13,644 nucleotides of DNA from Caldilineaceae bacterium (GTDB lineage: Bacteria; Chloroflexota; Anaerolineae; Caldilineales; Caldilineaceae). This document shows positions 1 through 6,940 of the stretch, piece after piece. The DNA lies in assembly GCA_028819675.1 (NCBI GenBank), contig JAPPKT010000146.1, forward strand, positions 1 to 13,644. The letters are read 5' to 3'. Positions within the stretch are counted from its first letter, which is position 1. Each line of letters begins with the position of its first letter. Both the position numbers and the translations under genes were made by a program. The notes beneath the pieces are model-generated. The model did not search any database, was not told where the DNA came from, and was given only the letters and a program-made list of their open reading frames with translations.

Positions 1-1010
1 GCTCCAGCTGGTACCAATACGCCTACGTCGATCCCTACCACAAGGCGGGCGAGCCCCTGGCCGTGGACGACACGCCTTGGGACAGCGGACGCGGCAGCTA
101 CTGGCTGCCCGTTGATCAGTACACCGGCGGCATCGAGCACGCCACCATGCACCTGCTCTATACCCGCTTCTTCACCAAAGCGCTGCGGGACATGGACGTA
201 GTCGACTTCGACGAACCCATGCTGCGCCTGTTCAATCAGGGCATCATTCTGGGACCTGACGGTGAGCGCATGTCCAAGAGCCGCGGCAACGTCGTCAATC
301 CCGACGAATACGTCGACAAGTACGGCGCCGACACCGTTCGCGGCTACCTGATGTTCATCGGCCCCTGGGAACACGGCGGTCCCTGGGATCCAAGCGCCAT
401 CGAAGGTGTGAGCCGCTTCCTGTACCGCGTCTGGGGTGTCACTCTGGACGAACCGGCATCGAACAGTACCGGGAGCGCGCCGACCGAAGCCGACGTCCGC
501 GGCCTGGAGCGCAAGCTGCACCAGACAATCGCAAAAGTGTCCGAAGACTTTGGCAGCTTCCGATTCAACACCGCCATCGCCGCCCTGATGGAGTTCAACA
601 ACTATCTGATCCGTGTCAAGGACACCTTCACAAGCACACAGTGCGGTGAGGCAGAAAGGGGAATCTGGCAGGAGTCAGTTCGCAATCTGCTGCTGATGAT
701 GGCCCCCGTCTTTCCTCACGTCAGCGAGGAGCTCTGGCAGCGGCTGGCGCGAAACGGTGAAGGCTCTAGCGTTCATATCCAGGGATGGCCACAGTCTGAT
801 CCGGAAAAGGCCAAAGAAGAAGAGATAACCGTAGTCGTCCAGGTCAACGGCCGTGTGCGCGACAAGCTGAGCGTGGCGCCCAATACCGCCGAAGAAGAGC
901 TGGAAGCGATGGCCCTTGCTTCCAACAACGTGCAGCGCTGGATGGACGGCAAACAGGTGCGTAAGGTCGTGGTGGTCGCCGACAAACTGGTCAACATAGT
1001 AATCGGATAA
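1..1010 (+). CDS. leuS: Leucine--tRNA ligase, C-terminal part (5' end outside window)
   Basis: This is the 3' part of a class I aminoacyl-tRNA synthetase that charges tRNA-Leu with leucine in the cytoplasm. The open frame runs in from the window edge (first full codon at base 3), so the N-terminal Rossmann half and the CP1 editing domain are mostly missing. Visible parts in order are: the end of the catalytic domain, with the LeuRS-typical SSWYQYAYVDP and GGIEHATMHLLYTRFF stretches; the ATP-binding KMSKS loop, here as RMSKS (bases 267-281); the helical anticodon-binding domain; and a C-terminal beta-rich domain with VVVQVNGRVRDK. The stop is TAA at 1008-1010. The Lys-to-Arg change at the first KMSKS position is conservative. 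The gene is followed after 4 nt by a DUF77 gene, so the two are probably co-transcribed. Identification is very secure from the motifs. Confidence 0.97.
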   Translation, partial: SSWYQYAYVDPYHKAGEPLAVDDTPWDSGRGSYWLPVDQYTGGIEHATMHLLYTRFFTKALRDMDVVDFDEPMLRLFNQGIILGPDGERMSKSRGNVVNPDEYVDKYGADTVRGYLMFIGPWEHGGPWDPSAIEGVSRFLYRVWGVTLDEPASNSTGSAPTEADVRGLERKLHQTIAKVSEDFGSFRFNTAIAALMEFNNYLIRVKDTFTSTQCGEAERGIWQESVRNLLLMMAPVFPHVSEELWQRLARNGEGSSVHIQGWPQSDPEKAKEEEITVVVQVNGRVRDKLSVAPNTAEEELEAMALASNNVQRWMDGKQVRKVVVVADKLVNIVIG

Positions 1011-1014
1011 CGCC

Positions 1015-1326
1015 ATGAAAGTCATGATCGACCTCTGTGTCGTACCCATAGGCGTCGGCGTCTCTGTCTCTGAGTACATCGCCGCCTGCGAGCGCATTCT
1101 CGACGACGCCGGCCTCAGCCATCGTATGCACGCCTACGGCACCAACGTCGAAGGCGAGTGGGACCAGGTTTTCGCCGCCGTCAAGCGTTGCCATGAAGTT
1201 GTGCACGAGATGGGCGCGCCACGCATCACAACCAGCCTGAAAGTCGGAACCCGCTGCGATCGTGAACAAAGCATGCAGGACAAAATCGACAGCGTGAACA
1301 GTAAGTTGGAACGAGGTGTCCAATGA
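1015..1326 (+). CDS. MTH1187/YkoF-type thiamine-binding protein (DUF77 family)
   Basis: This small protein of 103 residues belongs to the DUF77 / MTH1187 family, whose members fold as ferredoxin-like domains and in some cases bind thiamine or related ligands. Family hallmarks are the N-terminal strand MKVMIDLCVVPIGVG, the central YGTNVEGEWDQVFAAVKRC segment (residues about 41-59) and the MGAPRITTSLKVGTRCDR segment near the C-terminus. The length matches the family norm of about 100 residues. There is no signal peptide, so it is probably cytoplasmic and oligomeric. It starts 4 nt after the leuS stop and its TGA overlaps the next gene's ATG (ATGA at 1323-1326), which indicates translational coupling. 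Family membership is clear. The physiological ligand and the reason for its pairing with leuS are unknown. Confidence 0.88.
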   Translation: MKVMIDLCVVPIGVGVSVSEYIAACERILDDAGLSHRMHAYGTNVEGEWDQVFAAVKRCHEVVHEMGAPRITTSLKVGTRCDREQSMQDKIDSVNSKLERGVQ

Positions 1327-1673
1327 GTGAGGATTGTATTTTCTGCAAAATCGTCGCAGGGGAGCTGCCCTCGAAACAGTTCCATCAGGATGAATTGGTA
1401 ACAGCCTTTCAGGACATTTCAGAGCAGGCGCCTGTTCACATACTGATCGTTCCCAATCAGCACTTCAATGATCTGGGAGAAATGGGTGACGCCCAGGCAG
1501 AAACTCTGGGGCGAATTGCCCAGGTCGCCGGACAACTGGCTGCGCAGGAAGGCGTGGCCTCTGACGGCTGGCGCCTTGTTACAAATGTCGGCAGGCACGG
1601 CGGCCAGGAGGTATTCCACACCCACTTTCACCTGCTTGGCGGACGTCCTCTAGGCCCCCTTCTGACGCGCTGA
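1323..1673 (+). CDS. HIT-family (histidine triad) nucleotide-binding hydrolase
   Basis: This is a 116-residue HINT-branch histidine triad protein. Such proteins hydrolyse nucleotide phosphoramidates, for example AMP-lysine-type adducts, in the cytoplasm. The diagnostic triad H-x-H-x-H is at residues 99-103 within HTHFHLLGGRPLG, preceded by the usual QEVFH context. The N-terminus SEDCIFCKIVAGELPS is typical of bacterial HinT proteins and carries the Cys-x-x-Cys pair often seen there. The length is normal. The start ATG overlaps the stop of the DUF77 gene by 4 nt, and a purine-rich GGAACGAGG lies just upstream at about 1308-1316. It is the last gene of the leuS operon and is followed by a strong intrinsic terminator. 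One idea, as inference only, is that it clears aminoacyl-adenylate by-products of the upstream synthetase. Confidence 0.95.
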   Translation: MSEDCIFCKIVAGELPSKQFHQDELVTAFQDISEQAPVHILIVPNQHFNDLGEMGDAQAETLGRIAQVAGQLAAQEGVASDGWRLVTNVGRHGGQEVFHTHFHLLGGRPLGPLLTR

Positions 1674-1699
1674 AAAGCAGCTGTCCCTGTCAGAGACAT

Positions 1700-1745
1700 G
1701 CAGAGGCAAGGCGAATCACGCCTTGCCTCTGCGTTTTCCTCTTTT
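1700..1745 (+). terminator. Rho-independent terminator of the leuS-DUF77-HIT operon
   Basis: A perfect 14-bp GC-rich stem pairs 1700-1713 with 1719-1732 around a 5-nt loop (aatca), followed by the U-rich tract GTTTTCCTCTTTT at 1733-1745. It lies 26 nt after the HIT stop codon. The opposite strand lacks a T-rich tail after the hairpin, so it looks built for plus-strand transcripts. It may still block read-through from the convergent O-methyltransferase gene. Confidence 0.93.
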
Positions 1746-1815
1746 CGGGAGCAGGCAACTGGCCGGATCTATCTCCCTGGGAGTTAGACTTTGGCCCGCC
1801 TTCGTGGTCGTGTCT

Positions 1816-2466
1816 TCACTTCACCACGGCCATCGCCAGCCCGTCCGGATAGGGGACCACCGTGCTGGTTAGCCGCTCGTGTTGGCTGAGCGAACGCGCA
1901 AATCTGCGCATCCCCTGCACCCAGTCCCAGTCCTGCTTCTCAGGATCCACCAGGCTCCCCCACATCTCTACATTGTCTCCCAGAATGACCGTGCCTGGCC
2001 GGCTGTATTGGAGCGCATAATCCAAATATCCCGGATAGTTTCCTTTGTCTGCGTCAATGAAGACCAGATCGAATGGAGCCTCCTCCGACAAGTGCGGCAG
2101 CGATTCGAGCGCCGGACCGACCCGCACTTCGATCTTGTCGGACAGCCCCATCCTGTCCCACTGCTTGCGCGCGAAGTCGGCGTGCTTCTGCTCCAGTTCC
2201 AGCCCAATCAGCTTCCCGCCTTCTGGCAGAGCACGCGCGATCCATGTCCCGCTGTACCCGCCCAGCACACCAATCTCCAGCACCTTTCTGGCACCCGTCA
2301 ACTGCACAAGCAGCTGAAGAAACTTCCCCTGCTCCGGCCCGATACTCATACCCGGGATCCCTTCAGACTCCGCCTCTGCCTGCAGCCTGGACAGATCCGC
2401 GTCGTCGCTGTGAAACAGGTCACGCAGAAACTGCTGATATGAATCAACATTCGCCTGTTTGGACAT
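1816..2466 (-). CDS. SAM-dependent O-methyltransferase, family 3 (CCoAOMT/COMT-like)
   Basis: This 216-residue class I methyltransferase resembles the cation-dependent catechol / caffeoyl-CoA O-methyltransferases, which move a methyl group from S-adenosylmethionine to a hydroxyl of a small aromatic substrate. SAM-binding motif I is VLEIGVLGGYSG (residues 62-73), and GLELE at 88-92 is the acidic loop. The metal-binding signature FIDADKGNY spans residues 136-144, and the second metal-ligand pair is Asp164-Asn165 in GDNV. The length is usual for the family and no signal peptide is present, so it is cytoplasmic. The ATG at 2464-2466 has GGAG about 8 nt upstream. It follows radA by 32 nt on the same strand and is probably the last gene of a glyA-radA-methyltransferase operon. 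The family is certain but the substrate cannot be told from sequence. Confidence 0.93.
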   Translation of the reverse strand: MSKQANVDSYQQFLRDLFHSDDADLSRLQAEAESEGIPGMSIGPEQGKFLQLLVQLTGARKVLEIGVLGGYSGTWIARALPEGGKLIGLELEQKHADFARKQWDRMGLSDKIEVRVGPALESLPHLSEEAPFDLVFIDADKGNYPGYLDYALQYSRPGTVILGDNVEMWGSLVDPEKQDWDWVQGMRRFARSLSQHERLTSTVVPYPDGLAMAVVK

Positions 2467-2498
2467 CTGTATTCTCCACTATTCACGTCATTGGCAGA

Positions 2499-3923
2499 TT
2501 ATTTCAAGAGCGCCGCGTCCAGAGCGTCGGCAACAGTGCGCGCACCGATAACTTCGATTTCTGAGGGAATGTCTGACGAGCCTCCCTTGCCCTTGTCGTC
2601 CGCCCCAATCTGTCCCGATCGCGCACCTTTCCGCCGCAGGGCATGACGAGGCACGATCGCACGCCCGAAGCCTAGTTTGGCCGCCTCGTGCAAACGCAGC
2701 GCAAGCTGGCTCACACTGCGCAGCTCTCCACTCAGACCAATTTCCCCGATGAGAGCAACCTCGGCGGCAACAGGAACATTTCGGTAGCTGCTGCAAATGG
2801 CCGCCGCCACCGCCAGGTCAGCGGCCGGCTCACCAACGCGCAGCCCCCCTATGACATTCACGAAAACGTCCTGCGCGCTCAACGAAAGACCTAGCCTCTT
2901 GCTCAGAACAGCCGTCACCAGCAGCAGCCGGTTGAAGTCCACGCCGTTCCCCGTGCGCCGCGGCTGGCTGAACGCCGTCGGGCTGGCAAGCGCTTGTACC
3001 TCAACCAGCAGCGGCCGGCTACCCTCCATCGGCACCGCGATCGCGCTGCCCGCCGCGTTTGGCAGCCGTTCAGCCAGAAACATCGCCGAGGGGTTGGCAA
3101 CCGGAGCCATTCCCCGCTCCGTCATTTCAAAGACTCCCACTTCATTCGTGCTTCCGAAGCGGTTCTTGACCGAATGCAACAGGCGGTAAGCATGAAACCG
3201 CTCTCCCTCCAGCTGCAGTACCGCGTCCACCATATGCTCCAGCACGCGCGGACCCGCAATTGCCCCCTCTTTGGTGACATGCCCCACCAGAAACAGTGGG
3301 ATATTGAGCTGTCTGGCCTGTCGCAGCAGATGGGCCGCGCAATCTCGTACCTGGGCAACCGACCCGGCTGCACTGCCGCTCGCGCTGCTGTGGATCGCCT
3401 GCACCGAATCAACGATCACCAGGGAAGGCCTCACCTGCCCAATCTGCGCCAAAATCTGTTCCAGGATCGTGTCCGCCAGAATCAGCAGACCGCCCTCGTC
3501 CAGACCAAGCCGCGACGCACGCTGCCCTATTTGATACGCGCTCTCCTCAGCGCTCACATATAGAACCCGTCCAACCTTGCGCGCCACCTCCGCAGCCGTC
3601 TGGATGAGCAGCGTACTCTTTCCAATCCCGGGATCACCGCCCACCAGGATTCCGGAGCCCGGCACAATACCGCCCCCCAGCACGCGATTCAATTCCGCGT
3701 TCTCAAGAACAATGCGCCGTGAGGGCTCGCTGGGGATCTCCGGCAGTGCCAGCGGAGTAGGTGCCTGGAGGGAACTGCCGCCGCCCAGCGCCATCGCGCT
3801 CTCTTGGATCCGGCTCTCTTCGAGTGTATTCCACTCGCCGCAATCCGGGCACCTTCCCATCCACTTCATCTGCGAACTGCCGCACTCACTGCAGACGAAC
3901 TGAGTCTTGACCCTTGTCGCCAC
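2499..3923 (-). CDS. radA: DNA repair protein RadA (Sms), branch-migration ATPase
   Basis: RadA is a RecA-like hexameric ATPase that helps branch migration and processing of recombination intermediates. Numbering from the GTG at 3923 (474 residues), the N-terminal zinc finger has Cys11, Cys14, Cys25 and Cys28. Walker A is GDPGIGKST at 96-104, Walker B is LVIVD at 168-172, and the RadA-specific KNRFG motif is at 253-257. A Lon-protease-like domain fills the C-terminus. The length is typical (about 450-480). In-frame starts are TTG at 3932, GTG at 3929 and GTG at 3923. I prefer 3923 because AAAGGG sits 9 nt upstream and the resulting start (MATRVKTQFVCSECG) matches the family pattern; the longer form from 3932 adds only three residues. 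It begins shortly after the glyA stop (21 nt) and is followed by the O-methyltransferase gene. Confidence 0.96.
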   Translation of the reverse strand: MATRVKTQFVCSECGSSQMKWMGRCPDCGEWNTLEESRIQESAMALGGGSSLQAPTPLALPEIPSEPSRRIVLENAELNRVLGGGIVPGSGILVGGDPGIGKSTLLIQTAAEVARKVGRVLYVSAEESAYQIGQRASRLGLDEGGLLILADTILEQILAQIGQVRPSLVIVDSVQAIHSSASGSAAGSVAQVRDCAAHLLRQARQLNIPLFLVGHVTKEGAIAGPRVLEHMVDAVLQLEGERFHAYRLLHSVKNRFGSTNEVGVFEMTERGMAPVANPSAMFLAERLPNAAGSAIAVPMEGSRPLLVEVQALASPTAFSQPRRTGNGVDFNRLLLVTAVLSKRLGLSLSAQDVFVNVIGGLRVGEPAADLAVAAAICSSYRNVPVAAEVALIGEIGLSGELRSVSQLALRLHEAAKLGFGRAIVPRHALRRKGARSGQIGADDKGKGGSSDIPSEIEVIGARTVADALDAALLK

Positions 3924-3944
3924 AGACACCAACCCTTTGCCCCG

Positions 3945-5261
3945 CTAAGCCGGCACCGGAAATGCCTTGACCATCTCTAGCACCTCGTCGCGCACCGATT
4001 CCTGTAGCGCCGTTTCTTTGGGCTCGCGAGCAATCGATGCTATCCATCTGCCGATCTGTTCAAACTGGCCCTGCTTCATCCCCCTCGTCGTCGCAGCAGG
4101 AGTACCCAGCCGGATACCGCTCGTGACCATTGCCTTCCGCGTGTCGAAAGGGATCATGTTCTTGTTGCAATGGATTGAAGCATTGTCGAGAGCTGTCTCG
4201 ACCACCTTGCCGTTGATCTCCTCGTCGTCCAAACTGCTCAGGTCGACCAGCAGCAGGTGATTGTCAGTCCCCCCGGAAACGCTCCGCAGTCCTTCAACCC
4301 GTAGCGCGTCGCTCAGCGCCTGCGCGTTGTCCAGAATCTGCTGTTGATACGCCTTGAACGCCTCCGTCTGCGCCAGCTTGAATCCGACCGCCTTCGCAGC
4401 GATGATATGCATCAGCGGCCCGCCCTGAATTCCGGGAAATACTGCGCGGTCGATCGCCCTCGCATGTTCCTTCCGACAAAGAATAAGACCGCCGCGCGGC
4501 CCGCGTAGCGTCTTGTGCGTCGTGGTCGTGACAACGTCGCAGAACGGCACCGGATCGGGATGCAGTCTAGCCGCAACCAGGCCCGCTACGTGGGCCATAT
4601 CCATCATCAGCAGACAACCAGCCGCGTCGGCGATTTCGCGCAAAGGCTGAAAGTCGAAATGGCGCGGGTACGCGCTCGCCCCGACCAGCAGCAGCTTGGG
4701 ACGTACTTCCAGTGCCGTCTCCCGGATAACATCGTAATCGAGTTGCTCAGTTTCGGGATCGAGCCCGTAGTGGACGAAGTTGTAGTAATGCCCGGAGCTG
4801 TTCAGATGAAATCCATGGCTCAAGTGCCCGCCGTGGTCCAGTTTCATCGCCAGCACAGTGTCGCCCGGCTCCAACAGCCCCATATAGACTGCCGCGTTGG
4901 CCTGCGCGCCCGAATGCGGTTGTACGTTGGCGTGTTCAGCGCCAAAAAGGGCCAGCGCACGTTCGATGGCAATCTTCTCGGCGATGTCAACGTACTGGCA
5001 TCCTCCATAGTAACGGCGCCCCGGATAGCCCTCGGCATACTTGTTCGTAAGCACGCTGCCTGCCGCCGCCAGCACCTCGGGAAAGACGTAATTTTCGCTG
5101 GCAATCAGTTCGATTCCGTCTGTCTGCCGCCTCCGCTCTGACTCTATCGCCGCGTAGATTTCAGGATCCCGCTCCCGAAGCAGCTCACGTGGATCAGGTT
5201 GGTCGGTCCAGGCGCAAAGGGTTGAAACCGGTGCCTGCAAGTCTGATATCATCTCGTTCAT
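3945..5261 (-). CDS. glyA: Serine hydroxymethyltransferase
   Basis: GlyA is a cytoplasmic PLP enzyme that interconverts serine plus tetrahydrofolate with glycine plus 5,10-methylene-tetrahydrofolate, the main source of one-carbon units. Counting from the ATG at 5261 (438 residues), the PLP-binding lysine is Lys250 in [23 protein letters not shown] at 221-227 holds the cofactor-contacting Asp and His. The ELIASENYV (51-59), YYGGCQYVD (84-92) and [13 protein letters not shown] (114-126) blocks are all typical. A longer frame opens at a GTG at 5339, but that codon lies between the -35 and -10 boxes of a good promoter. The ATG at 5261 has GGAG 9 nt upstream and gives the normal family length. The stop TAG is 21 nt before radA. 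The first gene of the operon, with intact active-site motifs. Confidence 0.97.
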   Translation of the reverse strand: MNEMISDLQAPVSTLCAWTDQPDPRELLRERDPEIYAAIESERRRQTDGIELIASENYVFPEVLAAAGSVLTNKYAEGYPGRRYYGGCQYVDIAEKIAIERALALFGAEHANVQPHSGAQANAAVYMGLLEPGDTVLAMKLDHGGHLSHGFHLNSSGHYYNFVHYGLDPETEQLDYDVIRETALEVRPKLLLVGASAYPRHFDFQPLREIADAAGCLLMMDMAHVAGLVAARLHPDPVPFCDVVTTTTHKTLRGPRGGLILCRKEHARAIDRAVFPGIQGGPLMHIIAAKAVGFKLAQTEAFKAYQQQILDNAQALSDALRVEGLRSVSGGTDNHLLLVDLSSLDDEEINGKVVETALDNASIHCNKNMIPFDTRKAMVTSGIRLGTPAATTRGMKQGQFEQIGRWIASIAREPKETALQESVRDEVLEMVKAFPVPA

Positions 5262-5292
5262 TCGTGTCCGCTCCAGTGTCTGCACAATCGCA

Positions 5293-5322
5293 TGGCGCGC
5301 GTCAAATGGCCAGGCCGCGCCA
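5293..5322 (-). other. Inverted repeat at the predicted 5' end of glyA mRNA
   Basis: A perfect 7-bp inverted repeat (TGGCGCG at 5293-5299, CGCGCCA at 5316-5322) encloses a 16-nt loop and would fold at the very 5' end of the glyA transcript if it begins near 5323. It ends about 19 nt before the Shine-Dalgarno GGAG, so it need not block translation. It could protect the mRNA end or be a chance feature of GC-rich DNA. Confidence 0.3.
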
Positions 5323-5329
5323 GCAGTGA

Positions 5330-5358
5330 ACATTAGCACGCAGCACGTGATTCGTCAA
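5330..5358 (-). promoter_or_regulatory. Predicted sigma70-type promoter for glyA-radA-O-methyltransferase
   Basis: On the minus strand a TTGACG -35 box (plus-strand 5353-5358) is followed after exactly 17 nt by a TAATGT -10 box (5330-5335). Transcription would start near 5323, giving a leader of about 60 nt before the glyA ATG at 5261. The -10 box is just downstream of the GTG at 5339 that would begin the longer glyA frame, which argues against that start. Prediction from consensus match and spacing only. Confidence 0.65.
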
Positions 5359-5448
5359 TTTCCGCAGGATTATTGGGACATCAATTCCTGGCATTACAAC
5401 TGAATTTTGGGCTGAATCCAAGTCACTTTGGCAGGCCAGATACACTGT

Positions 5449-5479
5449 TTGACCGGGTTGAAAAGCCGTGTGTTAGAAT
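5449..5479 (+). promoter_or_regulatory. Candidate promoter for the sco1-thpR unit
   Basis: TTGACC (5449-5454) and TAGAAT (5474-5479) resemble -35 and -10 boxes, separated by 19 nt, which is longer than optimal. A start near 5486 would give a leader of about 93 nt to the ATG at 5579, or about 165 nt to the alternative ATG at 5651. It faces away from the glyA promoter in the same intergenic region. The wide spacer could mean an activator-dependent or weak promoter. Confidence 0.42.
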
Positions 5480-5521
5480 TGTCAGACCGAAAAACAGGCT
5501 TTCTCCTGACCGGGGAAAGGT

Positions 5522-5555
5522 GCCCGTACGGGGCTGCGAATTGGCAAGCCCGTAC
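5522..5555 (+). repeat. Palindrome and repeated octamer in the sco1 leader
   Basis: A perfect 10-bp palindrome CCCGTACGGG lies at 5523-5532. The octamer GCCCGTAC occurs twice, at 5522-5529 and 5548-5555, spaced 26 bp start to start. The second copy also pairs with the palindrome's right side: GTACGGGGCT (5526-5535) and AGCCCGTAC (5547-5555) form a 9-bp stem with one bulged G and an 11-nt loop. It could be a leader RNA hairpin or a regulator-binding site. It does not match copper operators I know (CopY, CueR, CsoR). The rest of the 5340-5578 gap holds the two promoters and nothing else I recognise. Confidence 0.45.
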
Positions 5556-5578
5556 CAGCCTAGGAACCCATCTCCGAC

Positions 5579-6286
5579 ATGAGCGGGTTACACCGGATCA
5601 ACCGCAGAAGAAAGAGATTCACAACCCTGGTCTTGGGGGCGAGAAACGCAATGTGCTCCACTGCCGGTCTTGGCAGCCAGCGGGAGCCGCTGCGCCTACT
5701 GGCTATCCTTTTTCTACTTGGCGTGATAGTGTTTCTCATAGCTGCCTGTCGGCAACACGAGTATGCCGGCACAGTCTTCGAAGAGGCCAACCTGGCCGCG
5801 CCAATTCGCGGCCAAAACTTTGACGGCGCCCCCTTCGAACTCGCCGAACTGATCGGCGACCCCGTCCTTCTCTTCTTCGGCTACACATTCTGTCCCGATA
5901 TCTGTCCCCTGACCATGCTCGAACTAACCGCCGCCAAAGAGACGTTGGAAAAGGATGTACCCGCTCTGGGCTCTGACCTCAAGGTCGTATTCGTCTCTGT
6001 CGACCCCCAACGCGACAGCCTCGCACGACTTGAGCCATACATTCTCGCCTTCGATCCCAGGTTCTACGCAGTCCGCGTACCCGAAACCGAATTGGAGGCC
6101 GTCAAACAGGGCTACGGCCTGTACACCGGCGCCGCCGAAGGCCACAGCCTTGACGACGAATACTATCTCCTCGACCATACTTCGCGAATCTTCCTTATCG
6201 ACAGAGAAGGGAACTGGCGGGCACTGTTCAGCGCCGACGTGACCTCAGAAGCGTTGGCCGCAGATCTGAAGGAGTTGCTAAGATAG
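5579..6286 (+). CDS. SCO1/SenC-family copper chaperone, putative lipoprotein
   Basis: This is a thioredoxin-fold protein of the SCO1/SenC/PrrC family, which bind copper and help assemble the CuA centre of cytochrome c oxidase or serve as thiol-disulfide factors outside the membrane. The copper site is complete: Cys105 and Cys109 in GYTFCPDICP, and His200 in LLDHTSRIFLID. The VDPQRD stretch is also typical. Residues about 38-57 form one hydrophobic segment ending in LIAAC, a plausible lipobox with Cys57, so the protein is likely anchored on the outer face of the membrane. The start is uncertain. The ATG at 5579 (235 aa) has AGGA 13 nt upstream and an unusually long basic N-region. The ATG at 5651 has GGGGGCGAG upstream and would give 211 aa with the lipid Cys at 33, a more normal signal. 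No oxidase gene is in view. thpR follows after 43 nt. Confidence 0.92.
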   Translation: MSGLHRINRRRKRFTTLVLGARNAMCSTAGLGSQREPLRLLAILFLLGVIVFLIAACRQHEYAGTVFEEANLAAPIRGQNFDGAPFELAELIGDPVLLFFGYTFCPDICPLTMLELTAAKETLEKDVPALGSDLKVVFVSVDPQRDSLARLEPYILAFDPRFYAVRVPETELEAVKQGYGLYTGAAEGHSLDDEYYLLDHTSRIFLIDREGNWRALFSADVTSEALAADLKELLR

Positions 6287-6329
6287 TCGCTTTCGCAACC
6301 ATCCTGAACGTAGGAGGTCTGTATCACCG

Positions 6330-6935
6330 GTGCGTACATTCATCGCTTTAGAGATTCCCCACCCTGTAAAGCAGCAACTTCAAGCGCTGCAAGATCGCCT
6401 GAAAGAGCTACCGTCGCTGCGCGAACAGCCGTCCTTACTACGCTGGACCAACACCCAAAACCTGCACCTCACGCTACGGTTCCTGGGCGAAACCGAAGAA
6501 TCCCGGCGCCGTCTGCTGCAGAATGGACTGACGGCCATCGCGGCCAGACACGACCCCTTTTCGCTGTCACCTTCCGGGCTCGGCTGTTTCCGCTCTTGGT
6601 CAAATCTGCGCGTTCTTTGGGTGGGAATCGAAGGTGATGCGGAGGCCCTTTTGGAGCTGCAAACTGACCTGGAATCCTTAGCCCGGCAAGTAGGATTCCC
6701 GCCGGAACGGAACCGCTTCTCGCCCCACATCACCCTGGCGCGTACCGCACGCAATGCCGCGCGCCCCGCACTACGCGTGGCATCAGAACAACTGCGCCGC
6801 GCCGCAGAAGAGGGTGAGTCTCAGATCTGGATCGACTGGAGAGTAAGCGAACTGCACTTCATTCGCAGCGTACTGGGCCCGGGTGGCGCCCAGTACTTCA
6901 ACCTGGCAACCTGTGCATTGTCCAACGACGCCTGA
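6330..6935 (+). CDS. thpR: RNA 2',3'-cyclic phosphodiesterase (2'-5' RNA ligase family)
   Basis: This 201-residue protein of the 2H phosphoesterase superfamily opens 2',3'-cyclic phosphate ends of RNA (and in vitro can join 2'-5' ends). Both catalytic H-x-T-x motifs are present: His46-x-Thr48 in NLHLTLRFLGE and His133-x-Thr135 in FSPHITLAR. The start MRTFIALEIP is the usual family opening and the length is normal. The start codon is GTG at 6330 with AGGAGGT 11 nt upstream. It lies 43 nt after the sco1-like gene on the same strand and may be co-transcribed. Its stop is only 5 nt from the convergent stop of the Amt-like gene, with no hairpin between. Its RNA substrate in the cell is not known from the sequence. 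Confidence 0.95.
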   Translation: MRTFIALEIPHPVKQQLQALQDRLKELPSLREQPSLLRWTNTQNLHLTLRFLGETEESRRRLLQNGLTAIAARHDPFSLSPSGLGCFRSWSNLRVLWVGIEGDAEALLELQTDLESLARQVGFPPERNRFSPHITLARTARNAARPALRVASEQLRRAAEEGESQIWIDWRVSELHFIRSVLGPGGAQYFNLATCALSNDA

Positions 6936-6940
6936 AACGC

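Noticed and set aside
1700..1732. A bidirectional terminator serving the O-methyltransferase gene as well
   Set aside because: On the minus strand the hairpin is not followed by a T-rich tract, so only the plus-strand call is supported.
1773..1790. Small near-palindrome CTCCCTGGGAG as a regulatory site or terminator
   Set aside because: The arms are only five bases with a one-base centre, no T tract follows, and it lies between convergent genes.
5262..5339. A 26-residue N-terminal extension of GlyA starting at GTG 5339
   Set aside because: The codon lies between the predicted -35 and -10 boxes, the extension is not typical of the family, and the ATG at 5261 has a well-placed GGAG.
5480..5578. 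A tRNA or known riboswitch (cobalamin, TPP) in the sco1 leader
   Set aside because: No tRNA cloverleaf or TPsiC consensus, and the conserved cores of those riboswitches are not matched; only short hairpins can be drawn.
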